Shown here: positions 10,274 to 18,742 of the stretch, piece after piece
How the letters are laid out: each line of letters begins with the position of its first letter
Numbering within the stretch: the first letter of the stretch is position 1
The notes under the pieces: model-generated
What the model was told of the DNA's origin: nothing
What the model saw: only the letters and a program-made list of their open reading frames with translations
Databases searched by the model: none
Made by a program: the position numbers and the translations under genes
From: Deltaproteobacteria bacterium
Lineage (GTDB): Bacteria; Desulfobacterota; Desulfarculia; Adiutricales; Adiutricaceae
DNA: 44,531 nucleotides
Assembly: GCA_031269825.1 (NCBI GenBank)
Contig: JAISYP010000095.1
Span: forward strand, 1-44,531
Direction: 5' to 3'

Positions 10274-12151
10274 ATGACTGCCCCCACTGACGTGGTCGAA
10301 ATTTTCCGCCGTCGCACCAGATCGCCCTTAAGGCCCCGCTCCAGCGATCTGCTTCCGCTAATTTTTCCCACCTTCCGCCTGGTCATCCCTTCCAGCGACA
10401 CCCTTATTTTGGGGGAAGCCGAGCAATGGGGCCGGAGCGTGTTTGTCATCGCCCAGCAAAAACCCAAACCGGAAAACCTGCGCACCAAAGAAGATCTGGC
10501 CAAACTTAACCACGGCATGCTCACGGCCGAGGATCACTCGCATATTGTCCGGTTCCTCAAACGCGCGGTCACCAAAAGTTACCATGGCCAGGCCGTCACC
10601 GTGGTGACCTTGATCGACACCTATGGGGCCGACATCTCCATGGATTCGGCCCGACGTTACCAGGCCTTCTTCATCGCCCACCTGATCCGGGATTTCTTGA
10701 CCATACCGCTGCCGACCATCTCGGTCATTATTGGCGAAGGCGGTAGTGGCGGCGCCTTGGCCATCCAGATGACCGACCGCCGGGCTCAGTTCGATGACGC
10801 TCTGTACGCCACCGCCCCACCCGAGAGTCTGGCCGCCATCATTTTCCGGGATCCGACCAAAGTTCGCGAAGCCCTGATGATCTCCCGCCCCACGGCGGAT
10901 GAGTTAAAACAACTCGGTATCATCGATCACGTCCTGCCCGCCCCGAAGCTGGTCACCGACGTCAATGGCTACGCCAAAGTTCTCGGGGCTTATCTGGAAA
11001 AAACGGTCAAAGATCTGGCCCGTCGCAAACTAGCCGCCCTCATTAGGTTAAGGCGCTCCAGAGCCAAAGGGTTTGGCGTTTACCAAGAGGAAGCCAAAAA
11101 ACGGGGACTACTGTGGGGCTCATTTTTTCGGTTAACCCCTTTGCGCCGGAAATCCCCCCCGCTACCGGATTTAAAGACTTTTTCCCTGGCCAACCATGAT
11201 CTGCAACCTGGGGTGGAATGGGGCGAGCGAAACGATCCAGCCCATAGTTCTGAGGAATACGTTAAATGCGGGGACATGAGCCTAAAAAACAGCGACCACG
11301 CCAAAGGTTGCGGGGCGGTCATCCCCCTGTCTCAGTTCATGGCCAACCATTATGTTTGCCCCACCTGCGGCTGTAGCCTCATCATGGGGGCCATGGGTTG
11401 GATCAACTGCTTAGCCGACCCGGATAGTTTCCATGAGATGAACCGCGAGCTGTCCGCCGGTCATTTGCTGCACCCCTCGCTCATGACCCCAGAGTATCAG
11501 GCCTTTTTGAATCGCCAGGATCAAAGGACAGCGTTCCACGAGGCCTTGGTCACCGGGGAAGCCACCATTTACGGTTACCCAGTGGCTTTAGCCATTTGCG
11601 AGTTTTATTTCGCCGGCGGCACCATGGGGGTAGTCTTTGGCGAAAAATTCTTCCGCTTGACCGAATACGCTTGTAGCAAGAACTTACCCTTAGTCACCCT
11701 TTGTTGCTCCGGCGGGGCTCGCCTTTTGGAAGGCGTGCCCGCCCTCACCCAAATGGTCAAAACCGTCAACTGCGTTACCCGCCTCAAACGCTATGGTCTC
11801 CCCTTCATCTCCATCCTGGGCGATCCCTCCACCGGCGGGGCCATCGCTAGTTACGCGGCCTTAGGGGACATCATCATCGCTGAGCCGAAAGCTTTGGTTA
11901 TTTTCACCGGGCCCAGAGTTATGGAAGCCCGCGGTTTTTCCGTGCGCGAAGAGGACATCCGTGGGGAGGCCCTGTGTAAAAACTCGCGCCACGTTTACGA
12001 AAATCTGGACTTTTATAGCGATATCCGAGGCGTCCATGAGGTGGCCGAGCGCCGGGACATGAAACGAGCCATCTTCAAATATTTGGAGTTTCAACGTCTG
12101 TGCCAACCCGTCTCCAACCGTTACTGGAGCCCAGGCCGGAAAGTGGTTTAA
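10274..12151 (+). CDS. accAD: Acetyl-CoA carboxylase carboxyltransferase, alpha and beta subunits fused
   Basis: This protein transfers the carboxyl group from biotin to acetyl-CoA to make malonyl-CoA, the first committed step of fatty-acid synthesis. The alpha-like half comes first (about 25-265, with GEGGSGGALAI at 154-164). The beta-like half follows (about 325-620, with GGTMGVVFGEKF, SGGARLLEG and DPSTGGAIASYAALGD). Unfused AccA and AccD are separate proteins of about 300 residues each. The beta zinc ribbon keeps four Cys (332, 347, 362, 365), but the first pair is 15 residues apart instead of the usual CxxC, so that knuckle carries an insertion. AGGAG precedes the ATG. Its TAA touches the ruvB ATG, so the two are likely co-translated. 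Such fusions are known, to my recollection, from Desulfovibrio-type bacteria. Confidence 0.9.
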   Translation: MTAPTDVVEIFRRRTRSPLRPRSSDLLPLIFPTFRLVIPSSDTLILGEAEQWGRSVFVIAQQKPKPENLRTKEDLAKLNHGMLTAEDHSHIVRFLKRAVTKSYHGQAVTVVTLIDTYGADISMDSARRYQAFFIAHLIRDFLTIPLPTISVIIGEGGSGGALAIQMTDRRAQFDDALYATAPPESLAAIIFRDPTKVREALMISRPTADELKQLGIIDHVLPAPKLVTDVNGYAKVLGAYLEKTVKDLARRKLAALIRLRRSRAKGFGVYQEEAKKRGLLWGSFFRLTPLRRKSPPLPDLKTFSLANHDLQPGVEWGERNDPAHSSEEYVKCGDMSLKNSDHAKGCGAVIPLSQFMANHYVCPTCGCSLIMGAMGWINCLADPDSFHEMNRELSAGHLLHPSLMTPEYQAFLNRQDQRTAFHEALVTGEATIYGYPVALAICEFYFAGGTMGVVFGEKFFRLTEYACSKNLPLVTLCCSGGARLLEGVPALTQMVKTVNCVTRLKRYGLPFISILGDPSTGGAIASYAALGDIIIAEPKALVIFTGPRVMEARGFSVREEDIRGEALCKNSRHVYENLDFYSDIRGVHEVAERRDMKRAIFKYLEFQRLCQPVSNRYWSPGRKVV

Positions 12152-13306
12152 ATGGATCCAGACACGGATAAAGAGCGGGAGTGGGAAGTGGCTCCGGAGC
12201 GGGAAGGGCCTAACGCGCGCCCGGCTCAGACCAGCGCGGAACCTAAAACCGCCCAAGATCCCAAAACTCCCAAAGACCCAAAAGAGCCCCGGATTCAAGG
12301 CCCGCGAAGGGATCCCGGCGATCCCCAAGAGCCGAGTCTGGAAAAGACTCTGCGGCCCCAGAGATTTGAGCAATTCATGGGCCAAAAGGAACTCAAAGAA
12401 AAGCTGGCCATTTTCGTGACCGCGACCAAAAGCCGGGGCGAATGTCTCGATCACGTCCTCTTCCACGGCCCGCCTGGCTTAGGGAAAACCTCTCTGGCCT
12501 ATATCTTAAGCCGCGAACTCGGCGTTGGTTTTAAAAGCACCTCTGGCCCGGCCTTGGAAAAACCGGGCTCCTTAGCCGCTCTGCTGACTAATCTTGAGCC
12601 CATGGATATCTTCTTTATTGATGAAATCCATCGTTTAAGTCACGCCGTGGAAGAGTACCTCTACCCAGCCATGGAGGACTACCGCATTGACCTAGTGGTG
12701 GGCGAAGGGGCTGGGGCGCGCTCGGTGCGCTTAGAGACGCCGCCCTTCACCCTCATTGGGGCCACCACCCGGGCGGGGTTATTGACGCCGCCTTTAAGGG
12801 ATCGGTTTGGCATCCAACTTAGGCTAGATTTTTACCAAAACGCGGAGTTGGCCCAAATAGTGACCAGAGCCGCCCAGTTATTAAATCTAGACATCACCCC
12901 AGAAGGAGCCATGGAGATCGCCCGCCGGAGCCGAGGCACGCCCCGCGTGGCCGGACGACTTTTAAGGCGAGTGCGGGATTTCGCTGAGGTACGAGCCCAG
13001 GGTCATATTGACCAAAAAACCGCCGATTTGGCTCTAAAAATGATGGAAATCGACCATCGAGGCCTAGATCAACTAGATCGCCAGATCTTAAGAACTATTT
13101 GCCTAAGATTCGCGGGCGGCCCGGTGGGCTTAGAGACCCTGGCCTCCACGGTAGGCGAGGAGGCGGACACCATTATGGAAGTCTACGAGCCCTACCTGAT
13201 CAAAGAAAACTTCATCTACCGAGCCCCCCGTGGTCGCAAGGCCACCACTTTGGCCTTCACCCACCTGGGCCTAACCCCACCCGAGCCCGAGCCCCTGGCC
13301 GACTAG
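12152..13306 (+). CDS. ruvB: Holliday junction branch-migration ATPase RuvB
   Basis: This AAA+ motor drives Holliday-junction branch migration with RuvA. Walker [10 protein letters not shown] is at 106-114, Walker B FFIDEIH at about 154-160, sensor 1 GATTRAG at 203-209, and the C-terminal winged helix begins at DRQILRTI. At 384 residues it is about 40 longer than usual, because the first 60 or so residues are a hydrophilic Pro/Lys/Asp/Glu tail with repeated DPK-type motifs before [16 protein letters not shown], where the family begins. The ATG directly follows the accAD stop codon. No ruvA or ruvC is in the window. Confidence 0.96.
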   Translation: MDPDTDKEREWEVAPEREGPNARPAQTSAEPKTAQDPKTPKDPKEPRIQGPRRDPGDPQEPSLEKTLRPQRFEQFMGQKELKEKLAIFVTATKSRGECLDHVLFHGPPGLGKTSLAYILSRELGVGFKSTSGPALEKPGSLAALLTNLEPMDIFFIDEIHRLSHAVEEYLYPAMEDYRIDLVVGEGAGARSVRLETPPFTLIGATTRAGLLTPPLRDRFGIQLRLDFYQNAELAQIVTRAAQLLNLDITPEGAMEIARRSRGTPRVAGRLLRRVRDFAEVRAQGHIDQKTADLALKMMEIDHRGLDQLDRQILRTICLRFAGGPVGLETLASTVGEEADTIMEVYEPYLIKENFIYRAPRGRKATTLAFTHLGLTPPEPEPLAD

Positions 13307-13679
13307 CCTTGGTTGTCTTAAACCGAGTCTAACCAACTCTAGCCAAACGACACCAAGGTCTAGTAAGGCCTAGTAAGGCCCTAGTAATAACTAGTTCTGG
13401 GGCGCGCCGCCGGTGGCCATCGGCCACGCCACGGGTAGGCGCCATTTTTAGGCTTCCCGAATCTTTTTTTGGCTCTGGTAGACTCCGTTTAAGATCAGGT
13501 CGCGCGTTATATCCCGAGAAATTAGAAGTTAACGTGACAAGACTAGCCAAAATTCTTGGCTCACGCCACTAACTGGCCGCCTATCCTCCCCTAAGCTTGG
13601 TCGAACCCTGGTTAGGGCGGAGCGGGAGAAGTTAGGACTAATTAACGCGGTTGACAAGTCTTTATGGGCGCCCCTCAGG
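13307..13679. other. Non-coding stretch with a 10-bp tandem repeat
   Basis: About three imperfect units of CTAGTAAGGC lie at 13359-13394. No terminator was recognised after ruvB, and no convincing gene is present. Confidence 0.4.
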
Positions 13680-13795
13680 TGAGCTAGCTAGGCGGAGGAA
13701 CTCACGCCCGCTAGCCAACCTGGCCCAATCCCAGATGGTTGAACAGCTGGGGATAGAGAATTAAACGGTCTCCCGAGGAAACTGACGCGCTATCG
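13680..13795 (+). pseudogene. Relic of an XRE-type HTH regulator, copy A
   Basis: The frame beginning at 13714 reads ANLAQSQMVEQLGIEN, stop, TVSR, which resembles the helix-turn-helix of Cro/C1-type regulators. Stops interrupt it and no start is visible. It resembles the DNA at 15635-15755 in the same orientation. The call is from motif shape only. Confidence 0.35.
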
Positions 13796-13808
13796 CTTAA
13801 TATTTATA

Positions 13809-14759
13809 TCAGTTTGATAGATTAGTCGCACGATTTGTTGCGCATGAATCATATAAATATTTTATATTGTATGACTTATGAGAAACTATAAATTTAAAAC
13901 ATGGTTGCTTATTAGATTTATCATCATATAATTCAATAACATTATAATTAATTTCATTATTTAATACAAGACCCGCTTTCGATTGTAGATCATTATAAGA
14001 ATTAGTATACGTATTATTTTGGGCAAAATATGCTTCTAGAGATAAAGCGACACTATAATACGCTGATTTAACTTTTTCATCCGCTTTTTTAGCGGATTTA
14101 TTATTATTTGATTTTCTTTGATTTGTCTCTTTAATATTTATAATGTTAACATTTTCAACAGAGATAAATTGAGCCCATGGTCTAGCGTAACTACTAAATG
14201 GAATACCTAATTTTTTGTCTTTTCCATAGCCAAATGAAATTAAGGCTTTCAGAGAATCCCAAAATAAACCTTCTAAAACTAAACAGTCAATTTCAACTTT
14301 TTCTCTGTTATCATAAATAAATGAAATCCTAACCATTTCAAAATAGTCATCAATATCACTAAAAGCAAAGGAAAGAATAGCTCTTTCAGCTATATTAGAG
14401 CTAGCGTATTTTGCTAATGACATTGAATCAATATCTAAATCTGAAATTTTATCATTATCTTTAAGTAAACTAATTATTTCATCATCATCTTCATCATAAT
14501 TATCACCTATAAATTTAGTAAATTTAGATAAATTGCTAGAGATTCCAAAGGAGGATAAGCTTTCATTTGACATTGTTAATTCTTGAATAGCATCAGTAGG
14601 ATCGTTAGATATAATATAAATAGGTAATAATAAAATAAAAATAATAGGTGATAGTAATAATCATAAAAAACTTAAACAACTTGCGCAACCATCACTAGCA
14701 AAAAATTTATGTTTTTTTATTAATTCTCGATTTTCATTGATTATTTTATTAACAATCAT
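13809..14759 (-). pseudogene. AT-rich membrane protein with pilin-like C-terminus, broken by one in-frame TGA
   Basis: From the ATG at 14757-14759 the frame runs 32 codons to a TGA at 14661-14663 and then stays open for 283 more codons in the same frame. Just before the TGA is DGCASCLSFL, and just after it LLLSPIIFILLLPIYII, so the stop sits inside a membrane helix, at a point where Trp would fit. The C-terminal part (about 13809-14080) has KVKSAYYSVALSLEAYFAQN and NTYTNSYNDL, similar to the head region of type IV pilins and pseudopilins, but without the usual prepilin leader. Codon use is extremely AT-rich, unlike the neighbouring genes, suggesting foreign origin. If TGA stops translation, an internal ATG at 14571-14573 would give a soluble 254-residue product. 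TGA is a normal stop in this window. Confidence 0.6.
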
Positions 14760-15090
14760 TATATGCGCCTTTTTTTATCTGATTTTAATAGAGGGTAGAG
14801 AAGAATTTCTCCTCCCCCACCCTACCGCTGACGACGAGAGTTCCATTTGGTAACGAAACTACTGACCACATCCCGAATGACCACATCCCGAAAAACCACG
14901 TCCCGAAGCGGACTCGCCCCGCTTTAATAAGACGCCCGCCTGGACGCGTTTAATATTTCCCATCCAAATTTTCGAGGGCGGTCATTCATACCTTTTCAGC
15001 TGACTTCCCACGCGATATATATTATAAAATATTATTTTATGATTATTAATTAAAATTAATATATATGTAATTATATTATTAATAAAATTC
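14760..15090. other. Non-coding stretch with a 15-bp tandem repeat
   Basis: Three units close to TGACCACATCCCGAA lie head to tail at 14863-14907. The rest is AT-rich, with no gene recognised. Confidence 0.45.
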
Positions 15091-15160
15091 CAGGATTAAA
15101 CTCTGTTCTTGCCTCAGTTCATAATCATTATAATTCACTAGATCAATTTTAATAAAATAA
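15091..15160 (-). pseudogene. Decayed coding fragment, duplicate of 15463-15530
   Basis: Read on the minus strand it gives IKIDLVNYNDYELRQEQSLIL, alignable with DKIGLVVYDAKNGVKIRSLIL from 15463-15530. The family is not recognised. Confidence 0.3.
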
Positions 15161-15173
15161 TATTTAAGAAAAA

Positions 15174-15293
15174 AGTTTGATGGCTCCGCGAAAACCCTAG
15201 CTTAAGGAAAATAGTCAAGTAAAAGAATACTAATTTCAATAAGTTATAAATTTTGATTCTTGAATTTTGGACTTTTCGCGAAACCATCAAGTT
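15174..15293. mobile_element. MITE-like element, copy 1 (112 bp plus 4-bp target duplications)
   Basis: The element spans 15178-15289. Its left end is TGATGGCTCCGCGAAAA and its right end, reverse-complemented, is TGATGGTTTCGCGAAAA. Both sides are flanked by the direct repeat AGTT (15174-15177 and 15290-15293). It encodes no protein. The interior aligns with the reverse complement of the element at 36451-36561, including a shared TACTAAT core. Terminal inverted repeats, target duplication and a second copy elsewhere together define a miniature transposable element. Confidence 0.85.
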
Positions 15294-15462
15294 TTATTTA
15301 TTTTTCAATGTAAACCCAAAATCCTAAATCCGCTAACAAGGCTTAAAAATTATTAACCAATCCAGCTTAGCCAGTCGTTAGGTTGACTTAGCGATAGCCG
15401 ACTACCTAAGACTAGCCTACTCACCACCTAACCATTTGGTTAAACTCCAAAGGTTAAACTCC

Positions 15463-15530
15463 AAGGATTAAACTCCGAATCTTTACTCCGTTCTTAGCGT
15501 CATAAACCACTAGACCAATTTTGTCAAGAG
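15463..15530 (-). pseudogene. Decayed coding fragment, duplicate of 15091-15160
   Basis: The minus-strand frame (open from about 15675 to 15454) reads DKIGLVVYDAKNGVKIRSLIL near its end. A diverged copy lies about 370 bases to the left. No start, ribosome-binding site or family was recognised. Confidence 0.3.
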
Positions 15531-15634
15531 CCATTTGATTTTTTGGGTCATTATTTTTTCTGGCCAATCCATGACCATAAATCCCGGCCGTATCAGGCTG
15601 GGAGTTTAATATAAATCCGCGATCGCGGAGTAAG

Positions 15635-15755
15635 ATGATTGGCCAAGGTATAGCCCGCCAACGCGGGCCAGCCAACTTTACCCAAAGCCAGGTGGTTGAA
15701 AGCTAGGAACAGAGAATGAAACTGTCTCTGGCCAGAAAACTGGAATCTGGCCACC
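15635..15755 (+). pseudogene. Relic of an XRE-type HTH regulator, copy B
   Basis: The frame reads MIGQGIARQRGPANFTQSQVVES, stop, then SLARKLESG, close to the Cro/C1 pattern of a recognition helix followed by SRLESG. It aligns with copy A (13680-13795) over the central 70 or so bases. A 16-bp unit close to TTTTTCAGACTCAACT is duplicated just downstream, at about 15812-15844. Confidence 0.35.
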
Positions 15756-15984
15756 TCGCCTAGCTCGCTTGGAGCGACTCAATCGCTGATTGGGCTAGCC
15801 AGTGATTAAGGTTTTTTCAGACTCAACTTTTTCAGACTCAACTTAGTGATGAATCGTTTGTCCTTCTTCAGACCCTGACGGATTCGCTCCAGACTCTAGA
15901 GTCCGACGAAAAGCTCTTTTAGTCAATTTTATTACTGATAGAACGAGAATGTTCAAAAACAAAAAAATTTAATCCGGAACATAA

Positions 15985-16100
15985 AAATAATTTTTCTTGG
16001 CCCAAAATCATTATTTAGAAAGTATCGCGAATCTAGTTTCTAGATTCCCGAATCTTCATTAAAAAATAATAAAAATATTTCCTCAGCCATTTTTCTAGAC
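15985..16100 (-). pseudogene. Decayed coding fragment, duplicate of 16230-16345
   Basis: Read on the minus strand it gives FGNLETRFAILSK followed by stops, aligning with FGKMGIRSAILSK encoded at 16230-16345. The DNA TTTAGAAAGTATCGCG here corresponds to TTTAGAGAGTATCGCG there. The family is unknown. Confidence 0.3.
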
Positions 16101-16189
16101 ACTTAAAATATTATACGACTATTTATCAATAAGTTAAATTGAGATAATCATTATAAAATTTAACTTTAAATATATACAGTCTTAGAGCC

Positions 16190-16405
16190 TTACCTAATTT
16201 CTACCGAAGTTAAGTATAATTGAACTTTCGGAGCGAAGAATTTGGACGGCCAGAACTTTTTATTCTCGTCAGGCCATTTAGAGAGTATCGCGGATCTAAT
16301 CCCCATTTTTCCGAAAGTTCTCCAAAAAAAATTTAATTCGGCGCCAGCCACTTGTTCTTCTTCCGCTGGTAGAGAAATCTGTGGAGTTTGGTTAAATATT
16401 TCCAA
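16190..16405 (-). pseudogene. Short open fragment, better-preserved member of the duplicate pair
   Basis: This is 71 residues with no ribosome-binding site at its first ATG and no family I recognise. Its central segment (WRTFGKMGIRSAILSKWPDE) matches the more decayed copy at 15985-16100, which supports a past coding role in this orientation. It is probably the tail of a lost gene. Confidence 0.3.
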
Positions 16406-16567
16406 ATGTAGTAGGAGCGTTAAGCCGATTTTGTCCGGTTATATCGCGCGGTATCTTTATTCAATCATTCAATAAATATTGTTATTTAACACTAATTAAT
16501 AATTATTTAATTTAATAACATTTATTTTACCTTTAATTTAGCCTCAAAAAAATTCCAGTCTCGCCCC

Positions 16568-16596
16568 TTGAAAAAAATATATTCTAGATCTATAAT
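16568..16596 (+). promoter_or_regulatory. Sigma-70 promoter of rpsB-tsf
   Basis: TTGAAA (16568-16573) and TATAAT (16591-16596) are separated by exactly 17 bases. Transcription would start near 16603, leaving a leader of about 147 bases before rpsB. Confidence 0.78.
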
Positions 16597-16602
16597 CAAA
16601 GG

Positions 16603-16749
16603 ATCGCCTTGATTCCCCGTCCTTTTGGCGGGCGTGGGGATCTGACCGGGGTTAAACCCTCGGATCTTGGCGATTAATCCGCGCGCCCGGTTCTTAAGGT
16701 GATTTTTCCAAAAGCCGGGCGGAGGCAATAACCTTAAGGAGTTTTCACT
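16603..16749 (+). promoter_or_regulatory. Structured rpsB leader RNA, candidate S2-responsive element
   Basis: The 5' part can fold as a three-way junction: closing stem ATCGCC (16603-16608) with GGCGAT (16669-16674); arm two GATTCCCC (16611-16618) with GGGGATC (16636-16642); arm three CCGGGG (16646-16651) with CCCTCGG (16657-16663). The 3' part has CGCCCGG (16684-16690) with CCGGGCG (16715-16721). The loop sequence TTCTTAAGGT (16691-16700) can pair over 10 positions (one G-U) with ACCTTAAGGA (16731-16740), which overlaps the AAGGAG ribosome-binding site (16736-16741). That would be a pseudoknot masking the site. S2 is known to repress its own operon in E. coli. The fold here is read by eye and is inference. 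Confidence 0.5.
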
Positions 16750-17553
16750 ATGTCCTTGGTCAGCATGAAACAGCTCTTGGAGGCTGGCGTCCACTTCGGG
16801 CACCAGACCAGGCGTTGGAACCCCAAGATGAAACCATACATCTTCGGGGCCCGCAACAACATCTACATCATCGATCTCCAAAAGACGGTTCAGCTCTTTA
16901 AAACCGCCTACCAGTTTGTGGTGGACACGGTTTCCCAGGGCCGCAGCGTTCTTTTCGTGGGCACCAAGAAGCAGGCTTCCGACGCCATTCAGGAAGAGGC
17001 CAACCGGGCGGGCATGTTCTTCATCAACTCCCGTTGGCTGGGCGGCACCCTGACCAACTTCGTGACCATCAAAAAAAGCATCGAGCGGCTGAAGAAGCTT
17101 GAGCAGATGAAGGCCGACGGCACCATCAACCTGTACTACAAAAAAGAGATCATCCAGTTGGAAAACCAGATGGTCAAGTTGCGCAAGAACCTCGGTGGCA
17201 TCAAAGAAATGGATCGCCTGCCGGGCGCCATTTTCGTCATCGACCCCCGGCGCGAGAATATCGCCACCGCGGAGGCCCGTCGCCTGGGCATTCCGGTGGT
17301 GGCCGTGGTGGACACCAACTGCGACCCCGACGAGGTGGACTACATAATTCCGGGCAATGACGACGCCATCCGAGCCATCAAGCTGATGGCCTCCAAGATG
17401 GCCGACGCTTGCCTGGAGGGCCGTCTCCGTTGGGAGGAACAAGCCCGGGGTGGAGTCGCCCCCTTGGACAAAGACGAGGTTAGCGTTCCCGATCCGCAAC
17501 CCGTGGCCCCGGCTTTCACTGAGCGGGTTCCGACCGAACCCAGTCAGGCTTAG
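16750..17553 (+). CDS. rpsB: 30S ribosomal protein S2
   Basis: S2 is an essential small-subunit protein assembled late on the outside of the 30S body. The N-terminus [22 protein letters not shown] is the classic S2 signature. [12 protein letters not shown] and [27 protein letters not shown] further confirm it. At 267 residues it has a C-terminal Pro/Glu-rich tail of about 30 residues beyond the core. AAGGAG lies 8 bases before the ATG. It heads the common rpsB-tsf-pyrH-frr block and is probably controlled by the leader described above. Confidence 0.98.
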   Translation: MSLVSMKQLLEAGVHFGHQTRRWNPKMKPYIFGARNNIYIIDLQKTVQLFKTAYQFVVDTVSQGRSVLFVGTKKQASDAIQEEANRAGMFFINSRWLGGTLTNFVTIKKSIERLKKLEQMKADGTINLYYKKEIIQLENQMVKLRKNLGGIKEMDRLPGAIFVIDPRRENIATAEARRLGIPVVAVVDTNCDPDEVDYIIPGNDDAIRAIKLMASKMADACLEGRLRWEEQARGGVAPLDKDEVSVPDPQPVAPAFTERVPTEPSQA

Positions 17554-17732
17554 CCAGGCTCAAGCGGGCGACTATTTATGGGGCCGGGCTTATTTAGTTA
17601 GTCAGGCCCCCACGGCTTTCATTATTATTATTTATAAGGATCCACGAACCCTAAGCTCCATCATTGGGTCGGCTGGGCTACGCGCTAGCTTGTCCCAGCT
17701 AAAAGTTTGGGGACGCTGAATGGAGAGCGACA

Positions 17733-18677
17733 ATGGCGGTTACTTCGCAAATGGTTAAAATCCTGCGTGACAAAACCAACGCCGGAATGATGGACTGTAA
17801 GAACGCCCTCAATGAGTGCGATGGGGACATTGAAAAATCCGTGGACTGGCTGCGCCAGAAAGGACTTTTGACGGCCCGCAAAAGGGCTGGTCGGGCCACC
17901 AAGGAAGGTTTGGTTCTGGCCGCCGAAAGCCCGAATGGCCAAAAAGGGGCTCTGGTGGAACTGAACACCGAGACCGATTTTGTCGCCAAAATGGACTCTT
18001 TCCGGGAGTTGACGCTCAACATCGCCAACTTCCTCGTCACCACCTCGGACGCCCCGAAGGACGTCGCGGATCTGCTGGCCCGTTTATGCCCCAAATGTGG
18101 CCAAACGATCGGCGAGCTGATCAGCGCGTCCGTGGGCTCGACCGGGGAAAACATGAAACTACGCCGTTTCGTCGTCTTCTCGGCCCCAGACGCCAAAGAT
18201 GGCGCGAATGGTTTGGTTCATTCCTATATCCATATGAACGGGCGCCTCGGCGTTTTGGTTAACCTTAAGGTGGAAAAACCAGGGCCCACGGCCGTGGAAC
18301 TGGCCCATAACCTGGCCATGCAGATCGCCGCCGCCAACCCCTTGTCCATTGACGCCAATAGCGTCCCCGCGGCCGTGTTGGACAGGGAAAAGGCCGTTTA
18401 CCAAGCCAAAGCCGAAGAAGAGGCCGAAGCCAAGATCCAAAAAAACACGGGCAAACCTTTAAACAAAAGTTTTCTGGTCACCAAGATAGTCGAAGGCCAA
18501 GTGAAAAAGTTTTTCGCCGAGTCGGTTCTCCTGGAGCAAGCCTACGTCAAAGACCCGACGAAAACCGTGACCCAGCTCATCAAAGCCGCCGCCGCCGAAT
18601 TGGGGGCGGTTGAGGTCACCCAGTTCGCTCGTTTCCAGCTCGGCGAGGAGCTAGAAGGGGAAAGCTCGGAAGAATAA
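17733..18677 (+). CDS. tsf: Translation elongation factor Ts
   Basis: EF-Ts recycles EF-Tu by exchanging GDP for GTP. The N-terminal UBA-like domain (about 1-45, with [16 protein letters not shown]) is followed by the conserved TDFVAK motif that contacts EF-Tu, then two core subdomains. An unusual Cys pair (LCPKCGQ, about 112-118) lies in the first core subdomain. The 179-base gap after rpsB is long for this operon and holds a weak GGGGCC/GGCCCC hairpin (17580-17610), which might lower read-through. GGAGAG precedes the ATG. A strong terminator follows. Confidence 0.97.
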   Translation: MAVTSQMVKILRDKTNAGMMDCKNALNECDGDIEKSVDWLRQKGLLTARKRAGRATKEGLVLAAESPNGQKGALVELNTETDFVAKMDSFRELTLNIANFLVTTSDAPKDVADLLARLCPKCGQTIGELISASVGSTGENMKLRRFVVFSAPDAKDGANGLVHSYIHMNGRLGVLVNLKVEKPGPTAVELAHNLAMQIAAANPLSIDANSVPAAVLDREKAVYQAKAEEEAEAKIQKNTGKPLNKSFLVTKIVEGQVKKFFAESVLLEQAYVKDPTKTVTQLIKAAAAELGAVEVTQFARFQLGEELEGESSEE

Positions 18678-18694
18678 GCGGCGACACCAAAACC

Positions 18695-18721
18695 AATGGG
18701 GGGTCTACCCCCCATTTTTTT
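18695..18721 (+). terminator. Rho-independent terminator after tsf
   Basis: AATGGGGGG (18695-18703), loop TCTA and CCCCCCATT (18708-18716) form a perfect 9-bp stem that ends in a T-run to 18721. It separates tsf from pyrH, so pyrH-frr need their own promoter or read-through. Confidence 0.88.
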
Positions 18722-18742
18722 GCCGGAACTTCGGGTGGCTAT

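Noticed and set aside
14661-14663. Selenocysteine codon at the in-frame TGA
   Set aside because: No GC-containing hairpin follows the TGA, the residue lies in a membrane helix, and TGA ends other genes in this window.
15454-15675. 73-codon minus-strand frame as an intact gene
   Set aside because: No ribosome-binding site or family; it overlaps the HTH relic on the other strand and matches a decayed duplicate.
16522-17499. 325-codon open frame on the minus strand over rpsB
   Set aside because: It is antisense to a clear S2 gene; the product is an artefact of codon bias and matches no family.
17580-17610. Terminator between rpsB and tsf
   Set aside because: The stem is only 6 bp with a 19-base loop and no adjacent U-run; at most a weak attenuator.
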